This document shows, piece by piece, positions 55,769 to 63,613 of a stretch of 64,000 nucleotides of DNA. The stretch is taken from contig JAFEBM010000025.1 in the NCBI GenBank assembly GCA_018242685.1, forward strand, positions 62,001-126,000, in the 5' to 3' direction. This DNA is from Nitrospira sp. Its GTDB lineage: Bacteria; Nitrospirota; Nitrospiria; Nitrospirales; Nitrospiraceae. The notes beneath the pieces are model-generated. The model was given only the letters and a program-made list of their open reading frames with translations. It was not told the origin of the DNA and did no database searches. Within the stretch, counting starts at the first letter, position 1. Each line of letters begins with the position of its first letter. The translations under genes and the position numbers were made by a program.

Positions 55769-56716
55769 TCAACGAGCGGTTGAAGTTTTTGCCCGGGCCA
55801 TAAGCCTACAGTAGGAGCAGATCTCGGCCGTGGTCGGCTGGCTACAGAGGGAACAGGGATGCAAGGCCGAGCGATCTTTTTCCATGATGGTGGTGGGTGT
55901 CCCGGCTGGACGAGACTTCTCTAGAAACCCCCAGTAAAACATCTGCTTGGTGCCGGGCGATTCAGTTTCCAGGCGATTCAGAACCTCCTTGTAGAGAAGG
56001 GTGCGCGCTCCTGGCGCCATTGGACATTCCTCCACAACATAGTCGATCTTATTTAGGACGCAATAGGCTGCTAATTCGCGTTCAGTCAGGCGATACAGGG
56101 GTTTCACTTTTTTAGCGAATCCATCGACGGAGGCGGGAAGGCTGGGACCTTGCTTCTCAAGGTATTCGTGCTGCCAGTGCAGCACGTTCCCGAGTAGTCG
56201 GGCTGCTTCATCATCCAGATTATGTCCTGTCGCCATGACATCGTACCCATGCTGGATTGCAGCATGATTGAATTGATAGCGTTTGATCGTACCGCATGTT
56301 GAGCAAGTCGGACGGTGGGCCATCATGGCGAGCTCACGAATTCCGGCTCCTTCATGTCGTTCGACGGTATGAACATGGAGCGCAGCGCCGTATCCCACTG
56401 CCACGGTCTCGGAAAAGTGCACAACTTTTTCTTGTGATGATTCGGAATAATCTCCGATCCCAAGGTTCACATACAGCGCATCGGTTTTGTAGCCCAGTTT
56501 CAGAAGAATGTTCCAGAGAGCCAAACTATCCTTGCCGCCTGAAACGGCAACAAGGAGATGGTCATTCTTTGCGAACATCTCCTGAGATCGAATCGCTTTA
56601 TGAACCTGATCATGTATGAAACTGTTAAAGCAATCCTTGCAAAATGCTGCATTGTGACGTGGCAACTTGAGAACGGCTTTGGTCTTACATCTCGTGCAGT
56701 TCATTGTTTTGATCAT
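55769..56716 (-). CDS. tRNA 2-thiolation enzyme (TtuA/Ncs6/CTU1-like)
   Basis: A 315-residue PP-loop ATPase. An N-terminal zinc ribbon (CxxC at 7-10 and CxxC at 26-29), the SGGKDS adenylation loop (about residues 53-58), a catalytic CSTCG pair (about 142), GHNLDDEA (about 168) and a C-terminal zinc finger (CSLC and CSYC, about 285-305) are all in the order of the TIGR00269/CTU1 family. It should thiolate a tRNA uridine (position 54 in TtuA, 34 in Ncs6) with ATP and an Fe-S or sulphur carrier. ATG 56716 or 56704 starts it. Confidence 0.85.
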   Translation of the reverse strand: MIKTMNCTRCKTKAVLKLPRHNAAFCKDCFNSFIHDQVHKAIRSQEMFAKNDHLLVAVSGGKDSLALWNILLKLGYKTDALYVNLGIGDYSESSQEKVVHFSETVAVGYGAALHVHTVERHEGAGIRELAMMAHRPTCSTCGTIKRYQFNHAAIQHGYDVMATGHNLDDEAARLLGNVLHWQHEYLEKQGPSLPASVDGFAKKVKPLYRLTERELAAYCVLNKIDYVVEECPMAPGARTLLYKEVLNRLETESPGTKQMFYWGFLEKSRPAGTPTTIMEKDRSALHPCSLCSQPTTAEICSYCRLMARAKTSTAR

Positions 56717-56944
56717 ACGAGCGTAACCGAGGTGATTGCAAATCGGCTCCGTCACGGCATGAGGCAAGAGGCGGCATGGTGGGATCGACGATTAGAGATG
56801 TCATCAACGATAATAAGTTCCTGTGCGATTGACCTTCGACTCATGATCGGCTATGAAGGTACTGACGAGAGAGTAGCTAGAAAAGGACGGTAGGCGGGTC
56901 ATGGACGCAGGCATGTGAGTTGACATAATACGGCTTATCAGACT

Positions 56945-57592
56945 ATGACGTTCGAACTTCTTGGTCGTGTACATAAAGAACTTTCAATTACCGGACATGC
57001 GTTCTACGAAACCATTCTTTCTATTTCTGAGCTGGTCAATCGGAAGGTTCAGATTATTCGTCTCCATGGGCAGGCTTCCACGTTGTTTCAGCACATCGAC
57101 GATATGACGGCCACGGTCGGTCAACAAATCGTCGCGCAAGTTTCTGATCGACTTCTGTATCAGAGTCATCCCGATTCGGTCGTCGGTGCGATCGATCAGA
57201 TGCTTGCGGATGCCGTCTCTCGCGTTCAAGAGTTGAAGCGATCGTTGAGCGAGGTTGATGCTCAGATTCGCGAGTTCAAAATCGAGACAGTCCATCAGGA
57301 CTTGCTCTCCCTCCAACGTGAGTTGGCGCTTCGTTCTGGGGGTATTGAACGGGTAATCGTCCTTCGTGGTGCTGCCGCAGCTGGACAGCCACTCAGTGCG
57401 CTTCCACAGTATTCATCCGCATACGTGGCGGCGGTATTACGAGGGCCGTTTCTGTTGACTCCGACCAACGATCTCCTGTTTCGCCCCGGCGACATCGTGG
57501 TCCTAATCGGTGCTCAAACAGAACTCAATCAACTCGTCTCATGGTTTACCAGTCAACGTTCCCTGACAACCTCCTTCACGAGATCGGCATAA
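56945..57592 (+). CDS. Cytoplasmic protein with C-terminal TrkA-C (RCK_C) domain
   Basis: A 215-residue protein. The N-terminal two thirds are helical, with a probable coiled coil (VSRVQELKRSLSEVDAQIREFK, about residues 90-115). The C-terminal 75 residues are a TrkA-C domain (GQPLSALPQYSSAYVAAVLRG, DLLFRPGDIVVLIGA). No TrkA-N nucleotide-binding domain, signal or membrane segment is present. TrkA-C domains bind small ligands and regulate ion transport; an orphan copy may be a ligand sensor. Its partner is unknown, and there is no K+ channel gene in the window. Confidence 0.7.
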   Translation: MTFELLGRVHKELSITGHAFYETILSISELVNRKVQIIRLHGQASTLFQHIDDMTATVGQQIVAQVSDRLLYQSHPDSVVGAIDQMLADAVSRVQELKRSLSEVDAQIREFKIETVHQDLLSLQRELALRSGGIERVIVLRGAAAAGQPLSALPQYSSAYVAAVLRGPFLLTPTNDLLFRPGDIVVLIGAQTELNQLVSWFTSQRSLTTSFTRSA

Positions 57593-57634
57593 GAGAGTAG
57601 GCACATAGACAGAGATCAGATACAATAACGCTTG

Positions 57635-59026
57635 ATGTTAGTCGTCGCATTCTCCTCATCACGTATTCTGCTCTGTTTTGTCGCTCTCCTCCTATCCGCT
57701 GTCATCGGAAGCGTCCCAGCCGTTGCATTATCGGCAGATGCACCCGGCATTCGGATGCTGGAGGAGATCCAAACCGTCATTACTGAACTTGCTGAGCAGG
57801 CTAGGCCTTCTGTCGTCAACCTGTTCCCCGTCCCTAGCGCGGGTAAGCTTCGCGAAGGGCTCGGCGAGCGTACGCCGAATGCGTCTGGCTCCGGTTCGGG
57901 CCTGATTATCGACCATGAAGGCCATATCGTCACGAACAACCATGTGATCGGCGATGCGACTGAAATTGAAGTGCGGTTCTCCGATAAGACGAAGCTGATT
58001 GCTCATGTGATCGGCAAAGATCCGGACACCGATTTAGCGGTGCTCAAAGTGACCACCGATCGGCCGCTGCCCAGTGCTCGATTCGGTGATTCCGCCGGCG
58101 TCAAGGTCGGTCAATGGGTGTTGGCTGTCGGAAATCCGTTTGGGTTGGACCGGACGGTGACGCTTGGGGTGGTCAGTGGCATCGGTCGAGAGAACATCAA
58201 CCTTTCACGGTACGAAAACTTCATTCAAACTGATGCCTCGATCAACCCTGGAAATTCTGGAGGCCCGCTCTTTAATCTCCGGGGTGAGGTGATCGGTATC
58301 AATACGGCGATCATCAATTTTGCCCAAGGTATTGGATTCGCCATTCCCTCGAACATGGCCAAGCAGGTCATCGAACAGTTATTGGCCAAGGGCAAGGTCG
58401 TGCGGGGATGGCTCGGTGTCGGGATTCAACCGTTGACCGCAGAGTTGGCGAAAAAATTCGGAGTCGCCGAAGGCGAAGGAGTACTCGTGAACGAAGTGTT
58501 CGAGAAAGATCCTGCAGCCTTGGCAGGGATCAAGCCTGGCGATGTCATCGTGCGGATCGACGGTGCTGTCGTTGATTCACCGAATAAGCTGTCTCGTCTC
58601 ATCGCGACGCTGACTCCGGGTGCGACCTCAAAGATAGAAATTGTTCGGGATTTGAAACACCTGATGCTGGACGTGCCCCTCACTGAGCGTCGCGATACCA
58701 CCGTCACCGCATCGATTCCTCACCATGAGGAGAAGGTAGGGAGCAGACTGGGTCTTGACCTCCAAGACCTGACGTCCGCTCTGGCGGAGAAGTTCAAGCT
58801 CCGTGAGTCGAAAGGTGTGTTGATTGCAAAGGTTGAACCCAACGGTCTTGCTCAAGCCGAAGGCCTCCGGGAAGGCGACCTCATAAAAGAGGTCAACCGT
58901 ATGGAAGTGTCCTCCGTAGGAGAATTTACCTCAGCCATTGCGCGGTCCAGACGTGGTGACACGCTGCTGCTTCGCGTGCTTCGAGAAAACCGCGCCTTTT
59001 ATGTGGTGCTTAAATCCTCCGACTGA
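57635..59026 (+). CDS. degP: Periplasmic serine protease of the HtrA/DegP family
   Basis: A 463-residue trypsin-like protease with a signal peptide (about residues 1-33). The catalytic triad is visible: His in TNNHVIG (about 106), Asp in DTDLAVLK (about 133) and Ser in NPGNSGGP (about 207). Two PDZ domains follow (about 255-345 and 365-460; GWLGVGIQP, LGLDLQDL). It degrades or chaperones misfolded envelope proteins. ATG 57635 or the TTG one codon upstream can start it. It converges on the EF-G-like gene with a 5-bp gap. Confidence 0.93.
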   Translation: MLVVAFSSSRILLCFVALLLSAVIGSVPAVALSADAPGIRMLEEIQTVITELAEQARPSVVNLFPVPSAGKLREGLGERTPNASGSGSGLIIDHEGHIVTNNHVIGDATEIEVRFSDKTKLIAHVIGKDPDTDLAVLKVTTDRPLPSARFGDSAGVKVGQWVLAVGNPFGLDRTVTLGVVSGIGRENINLSRYENFIQTDASINPGNSGGPLFNLRGEVIGINTAIINFAQGIGFAIPSNMAKQVIEQLLAKGKVVRGWLGVGIQPLTAELAKKFGVAEGEGVLVNEVFEKDPAALAGIKPGDVIVRIDGAVVDSPNKLSRLIATLTPGATSKIEIVRDLKHLMLDVPLTERRDTTVTASIPHHEEKVGSRLGLDLQDLTSALAEKFKLRESKGVLIAKVEPNGLAQAEGLREGDLIKEVNRMEVSSVGEFTSAIARSRRGDTLLLRVLRENRAFYVVLKSSD

Positions 59027-59031
59027 CGATT

Positions 59032-61134
59032 TCAATGGGCCGTAGCAGTTTGTCCTTCTGCCTTATGTCGCTCGATGACCTTTGCAGCTAACTCTCGTGG
59101 CACTTCATCATACTGCGCGAAATCCATGACATAGCTGCCTCGTCCTCCGGTCATGGCGTTGAGGGCCGTCGCATATCGAAGCAGCTCAGCGAGTGGAACC
59201 AAGGCGGTAATCTGCTCCGCATGATCTTGCGCGTTGACGGCCACGATTCGACCTCGTCGAGCGCTCAAGTCTCCCATGACCGCTCCGACTGCATCGGTCG
59301 GTATGTCGATGTCGACTGTCATGACAGGCTCAAGCAACACGGGATGCGCGGTCTCGATCGCTTTCTTAAATGCCATCGATCCCGCGATCTTGAACGACAT
59401 CTCGGATGAATCAACCACATGATAGGATCCGTCATAGACGGCTACCTGCACATCGACGACCGGAAACCCGCTCAACGGTCCTTCCTGCATGGCGTCGATG
59501 ACCCCTTTTTCCACGGCGGGAATGAAATTTCGAGGAATCACTCCTCCGACCACGCGATTCTCAAACACATATCCATTGCCATGCGGGAGCGGCGCCACTT
59601 CAAGCCAGCAATCGCCGTATTGCCCATGACCCCCGGTTTGTTTCTTGTACTTGCCCTGGGCCTGTGATTTCGTCTTGATCGTTTCACGGTACGGGACCTT
59701 CGGCGTATGAAGCATGACATCGGCTCCGAACTTTCGATGAAGTTTCTCGAGGGCCAAATCGATGTGGAACTGCCCCATGCCGCTGAGCACCATCTCCTTG
59801 GTTTCGGCATTGCGTGCGAATTCCAGCGTGGGGTCTTCTTCGATGAGTTTGTGAAGGCCAAGGCTGACTTTATCGATGTCCGTCTTGGACTTGGCTTCAA
59901 TCGCGAACGACAAGATCGGCTTTGGGAGGCTCAGCATGGGGTAACAGATGGGAGCATTCTCTTGACACAGCGTGTCACCGGTATGCGTGTCTTTGAGTTT
60001 GCCGATTGCCACGATCTCTCCCGTTTTTACAGAGTCGATGGCCACGTGACGTTTGCCCAAGACCATGTAAAAATGGCCGAGTTTCTCCCGCACATGCTTG
60101 GAAGCATTCAGCACCGTCGCATCGGCATGGATTGTTCCCGACAAGACTCGGCAATAGGACAGCCGACCGATGAATGGGTCGATGATGGTCTTAAAGACAT
60201 TGGCTGAAAACGGCTCCTGTACACTCCCCTTCCGCTCACCGGCTTCGTGAGTCTCTGGGTGAATGCCGTGCCATGGATGGGCTACACCACGCTCGAAGGG
60301 TGACGGCAATAAGGCCACGATAGCGTCCAGCAGGGACCAGATTCCGACATTCTGCATCGCGGATCCGGCATACACGGGAAGAAATTGATTCGTCTGGATG
60401 TCGCGTCGGAGTCCTTGAAGAAGGTCTTCCTGGTTTAACTCGCCCTGAGTCAGGTAGGTCTCCAATAAAGTTTCCCCGCTCTCCGCGACTGCCTCCACGA
60501 GCTGCTTGCGCGCTTCGCTGAAAACTCTTTCCAGGTCGTTTGAAATCGATAGGTGTTCGACTTGCGCGGAACTCGATCCAGACCGTACAAATTTTTCATG
60601 TCGTACATCAATTACACCGTCTAAATTATTGCCAGATATGATCGGCACCGTCATAGGGATTGGAGCACGACCGAGTTGTTGACGGCAGGTCTCCAGAGCG
60701 TTCTCGAACGATGCGCCTTCCTTATCAAGCCCGTTCACGAATACCAGACAAGGAAGATCCAACTCTTTGATTCTTGTCCACAGCCGTGCCAGCTCCGTCC
60801 TCACCCCCATGTTTCCGCTCAGAAGAAGGATGACCGCATCGACGGCATGCAAGGCCGCGAGCGGCTCGCCAAGAAGATCGAGGGCGCCGGGAGGGTCAAT
60901 TAAATTAATGTTGGTGTGATTCCATGAGAACTGAAGGAGGCTAGTACTTGTCGAATTGCGATGACGAAGCTCTTCCGGTTCGAAATCAGAAACAGTGGTA
61001 CCGTGCGTCACGGAACCAAGCATGGAGATCGCTCCACCGGCATACAGCAAGGCCTCACTGAGAGAGGTCTTGCCCGCGCCGGCGTTGGATACGATCGCCA
61101 CGTTTCTGATGGGCTCCAGACGGGCTGTTTCCAT
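59032..61134 (-). CDS. EF-G-like translation factor GTPase with altered G motifs
   Basis: A 700-residue EF-G/EF-2-type protein with all five domains: the GTP-binding domain (1-270), a beta-barrel domain II (VLSGTIHADATVLN), and domains III-V with GMGQFHIDLALEKL and GAVMGDLSARRGRI. The P-loop reads NAGAGKTS (residues 17-24), G3 reads DPPGA (80-84) in place of DTPGH, and the G4 site is NGLD (134-137) in place of NKxD. The His in DTPGH that triggers GTP hydrolysis is therefore missing. This matches the EF-G-like/EF-G2 paralogues rather than housekeeping EF-G. Confidence 0.88.
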   Translation of the reverse strand: METARLEPIRNVAIVSNAGAGKTSLSEALLYAGGAISMLGSVTHGTTVSDFEPEELRHRNSTSTSLLQFSWNHTNINLIDPPGALDLLGEPLAALHAVDAVILLLSGNMGVRTELARLWTRIKELDLPCLVFVNGLDKEGASFENALETCRQQLGRAPIPMTVPIISGNNLDGVIDVRHEKFVRSGSSSAQVEHLSISNDLERVFSEARKQLVEAVAESGETLLETYLTQGELNQEDLLQGLRRDIQTNQFLPVYAGSAMQNVGIWSLLDAIVALLPSPFERGVAHPWHGIHPETHEAGERKGSVQEPFSANVFKTIIDPFIGRLSYCRVLSGTIHADATVLNASKHVREKLGHFYMVLGKRHVAIDSVKTGEIVAIGKLKDTHTGDTLCQENAPICYPMLSLPKPILSFAIEAKSKTDIDKVSLGLHKLIEEDPTLEFARNAETKEMVLSGMGQFHIDLALEKLHRKFGADVMLHTPKVPYRETIKTKSQAQGKYKKQTGGHGQYGDCWLEVAPLPHGNGYVFENRVVGGVIPRNFIPAVEKGVIDAMQEGPLSGFPVVDVQVAVYDGSYHVVDSSEMSFKIAGSMAFKKAIETAHPVLLEPVMTVDIDIPTDAVGAVMGDLSARRGRIVAVNAQDHAEQITALVPLAELLRYATALNAMTGGRGSYVMDFAQYDEVPRELAAKVIERHKAEGQTATAH

Positions 61135-61216
61135 AGTCTGCCCTCCTTGTTGAGTAGGGGTTTAGGCCATTCGCTTCCTCATATTCCTCGGTGCGCTGGT
61201 TTCGATCGACATGATT

Positions 61217-61942
61217 TCAGAGGGCTTCACACTCATTTTTCTGTGCTGTCATCCATCCTTCGTCAGCAAAGCTCACGTATCGACCATCTCCAATAATGAC
61301 ATGGTCCAAGACGCTGATCCCCAATAGCTTGCCGGCCATTGCGAGTCGATCGGTTAATCGCCGATCCTCCGGGCTTGGAGTTGGATCTCCGCTAGGATGA
61401 TTGTGAAGAAAAATGACGGCGGCGGCCGATTCGCGTACCGCGAGGGCAAAGACCTCACGTGGATGCACGACGCTGAGCGTGAGGCTTCCCTCTGAGACCG
61501 TGACCTCTTTGATCACGATATTTTTTGCGTCCAGCAGCACGACCTTGAAGAGTTCGTGCTTCACATCGCGGAGTACTGGGTGAAAATGTTTGAATAGATC
61601 CGCACTTGAGGAAATACGAGTGCCAGTGGACATTGGAGCGGCCAGCGACCGTCGCCCTACTGCCAACGCAGCCTTGAGTTGGGCTGCTTTGGCGAGACCA
61701 ACGCCCGGTATGGCACAGAGTTCTTCAATGCCGCAGGCCGCCAATGCTCCTAGCCCACCTACATGGTCGAGAAGTTCAATGGCCACCTGCACGGCGGACG
61801 AATCGCGGCGACCGGTTCTCAAGAGGATGGCGAGAAGATGGGCATCGGATAAGGCCTCAGATCCCTTGGCAAGAAGGCGCTCACGGGGACGTTCGGCTTT
61901 TGGCCAGCGCGCAATCCCTTTTCTCCGTCCTTGGCCTGCCAT
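61217..61942 (-). CDS. radC: RadC family protein (JAMM-domain)
   Basis: A 241-residue RadC. An N-terminal helix-hairpin-helix region (PGVGLAKAAQLKAAL, about residues 75-90) is followed by the JAMM/MPN metalloprotease-like domain with FLHNHPSGDPTPSPED (about 178-193), the His-x-His and Asp zinc ligands. It was once linked to DNA repair, but the real function is unsettled; relatives occur in mobile and defence contexts. It stands alone, 75 bp upstream (in the direction of transcription) of the EF-G-like start. Confidence 0.92.
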   Translation of the reverse strand: MAGQGRRKGIARWPKAERPRERLLAKGSEALSDAHLLAILLRTGRRDSSAVQVAIELLDHVGGLGALAACGIEELCAIPGVGLAKAAQLKAALAVGRRSLAAPMSTGTRISSSADLFKHFHPVLRDVKHELFKVVLLDAKNIVIKEVTVSEGSLTLSVVHPREVFALAVRESAAAVIFLHNHPSGDPTPSPEDRRLTDRLAMAGKLLGISVLDHVIIGDGRYVSFADEGWMTAQKNECEAL

Positions 61943-62065
61943 GAAGACCCTCAGATGACAAAAAATTGACGGTCCGGACTGTTTTGTACCGACAAATAAG
62001 AGGAAATTACCGACCTAAGACAAATACGTAATTCATAACTCATTGAAATACTGAAATATGACAAA

Positions 62066-62083
62066 TTGGTGCAGCTCTTGCTT
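62066..62083 (+). promoter_or_regulatory. Possible sigma-54-type promoter upstream of the zinc-ribbon gene
   Basis: TTGGTGCAGCTCTTGCTT (62066-62083) has GG and GC exactly 10 bases apart (62068-62069 and 62080-62081) and a good -12 TTGCT. The -24 half is a weaker match than at pilA. The start codon lies about 45 bp downstream at 62128. Confidence 0.35.
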
Positions 62084-62127
62084 AACTTTGCCACCAGCTG
62101 TGAACGTAGCCACCTTGGGAGGGATCA

Positions 62128-62301
62128 ATGGAATGTCCGAAGTGTAAAGGTATGATGATGTTGGAGCGGTTCTCTGATTTCTTTCTCGTGTTCTATGCAT
62201 GGAAATGCATCAACTGCGGTGCTATTATTGACCGCACTATCTCTAACAACCGCAGAAAGAGTCTAGCGGCCCGCGAATCTCAGACCGTCGCGACTCGGTA
62301 A
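62128..62301 (+). CDS. 57-residue zinc-ribbon protein
   Basis: A small protein with CPKCKG (residues 3-8) and CINCG (27-31), spaced as a rubredoxin-like zinc ribbon, with a hydrophobic middle (FFLVFYAW) and a basic tail (NNRRKS). GGGAGGG (62117-62123) lies 4 bp before ATG 62128, a strong ribosome binding site. No signal peptide. Such mini zinc-ribbons may bind RNA or proteins; I cannot assign a function. It is monocistronic, between radC and rsmD. Confidence 0.75.
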   Translation: MECPKCKGMMMLERFSDFFLVFYAWKCINCGAIIDRTISNNRRKSLAARESQTVATR

Positions 62302-62418
62302 ATCATACTCTTTTATGCTCGGAGCCCCGGCCTCTTGCTGAAGGCCTGCTCAGACTCATAGGGCGGTCGTGCCTTCTCTGACGTACCAGGAGACAACGAT
62401 CGTATTATAGTCTTCCGC

Positions 62419-62453
62419 AAGAGGACGGTCAAAAGAGTACCGATGGTCCTCTT
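62419..62453 (+). repeat. Inverted repeat in the leader region before rsmD
   Basis: AAGAGGAC (62419-62426) and GTCCTCTT (62446-62453) are perfect inverse copies, and CGGT/ACCG pairs inside the loop allow an extended but bulged stem. It lies upstream of the proposed rsmD promoter, so it may be an operator or a terminator of the small zinc-ribbon transcript. Confidence 0.3.
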
Positions 62454-62500
62454 CCGCTCGATCGCGACTCATACGGTCGGCTCTATTCTCTCTGCATTTC

Positions 62501-62530
62501 TTGACCCCTGCAAAAACGCTATGTTAGAGT
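62501..62530 (+). promoter_or_regulatory. Sigma-70-type promoter for rsmD-coaD
   Basis: TTGACC (62501-62506) and TAGAGT (62525-62530) are separated by 18 bp and stand about 20-30 bp before the candidate start codons. This places the transcription start very close to the coding region, with a short leader. Confidence 0.45.
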
Positions 62531-62558
62531 TTGACACATCGAGACGATGTTGTTTGGT

Positions 62559-63128
62559 ATGCGTGTGATCGCCGGGACCCTCCGAGGTCGTCGGCTCTAC
62601 GGGCCGCAGAAACTCGCTGTTCGTCCAACCTCTGACCGGGTTCGAGAAGCCCTGTTTTCAATTCTCGGTAATCGGCTTGCGAACAGCCGGTTTTTGGACC
62701 TCTACGCCGGGACTGGAGCAGTGGGGATCGAAGCCGTCAGTCGTGGTGCTGCGCACGTGACCTCCGTCGAGTCGAACCGGGATGTATTGAAACTGTTGCA
62801 GCAAAACCTGGCGCTCTGTCATATCGGAGAAGAGATAGCCATGCGTGGCCTGACCGTCCAACGATTTCTAGACCATCCCTATCAGTGGAATGGTCCCTAT
62901 GATATCGTCTTTGCCGATCCACCCTACGCCGAGGCATCGGAGCTTCCATCGTTGCTTTCTGGGCCAATGGCCGATGGCCTGTTTGCCCTGGACTCATGGC
63001 TGGTCATCGAACATGCCACGAAGACTTCTTTACCCATGGCGGTGGGGTGCACCAAGTTTTTGCGCCAATATCGCTACGGTGATACGGCCCTATCCCTCTA
63101 CTTCCGTTCCCACACTGTGCAGGCATGA
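62559..63128 (+). CDS. rsmD: 16S rRNA (guanine(966)-N2)-methyltransferase
   Basis: A 189-residue RsmD. The N-terminus MRVIAGTLRGRRLYGP is typical, followed by RPTSDRVREALFSIL, the SAM loop FLDLYAGTGAVGIEAVSRGA (split around residues 47-65) and the catalytic DPPY (about 125). It methylates G966 of 16S rRNA in the 30S decoding region. ATG 62559 gives the conserved N-terminus; ATG 62547 adds four residues. It overlaps coaD by ATGA, a common neighbour. Confidence 0.92.
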   Translation: MRVIAGTLRGRRLYGPQKLAVRPTSDRVREALFSILGNRLANSRFLDLYAGTGAVGIEAVSRGAAHVTSVESNRDVLKLLQQNLALCHIGEEIAMRGLTVQRFLDHPYQWNGPYDIVFADPPYAEASELPSLLSGPMADGLFALDSWLVIEHATKTSLPMAVGCTKFLRQYRYGDTALSLYFRSHTVQA

Positions 63129-63613
63129 AAATCGGTATCTACCCTGGCACCTTTGATCCCATTACGCATGGTCATACCGACATCATCACGCGCAGTCTCC
63201 GCGTGTTTGATAAGGTGGTGGTGGCCGTCGCTCCGAATCCCTCTAAGCATCCGTTCTTTAATTTAGCGGAACGCCTTGACATGGTGAAGCTGGTCATGAA
63301 GGATGTAGGACAGGTCGAGGTCACACCGTTCGACGGATTGCTCGTCGATTATGTCGAGCGTTCAGGTGCCCATGCGATCATCCGTGGCTTGCGTGCTATT
63401 TCCGACTTTGAACATGAGTTTCAGATGGCGCTCGTCAATCGAAAACTTGCGAAGACGGTGGAGACTGTGTTCTTGATGCCCAGCGAAGAGTACTCGTACT
63501 TGTCCTCAACGATCATCAAAGACGTGGCCCAGCACGGTGGAAATTTAATCGACTTTCTTCATCCGGAGGTGGCCCGGCGCCTACAAACTCGTATCCGGAG
63601 TCTCAAATCATGA
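63125..63613 (+). CDS. coaD: Phosphopantetheine adenylyltransferase
   Basis: A 162-residue enzyme making dephospho-CoA from phosphopantetheine and ATP. The nucleotidyltransferase motif GTFDPITHGH (residues 8-17) binds ATP, and GLRAISDFEHEFQMALVNR (about 90-107) and PSEEYSYLSSTIIKDVA (about 119-135) are diagnostic. Normal length. It overlaps rsmD and the next aminotransferase gene by ATGA, so the three are likely one operon. Confidence 0.97.
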   Translation: MKIGIYPGTFDPITHGHTDIITRSLRVFDKVVVAVAPNPSKHPFFNLAERLDMVKLVMKDVGQVEVTPFDGLLVDYVERSGAHAIIRGLRAISDFEHEFQMALVNRKLAKTVETVFLMPSEEYSYLSSTIIKDVAQHGGNLIDFLHPEVARRLQTRIRSLKS

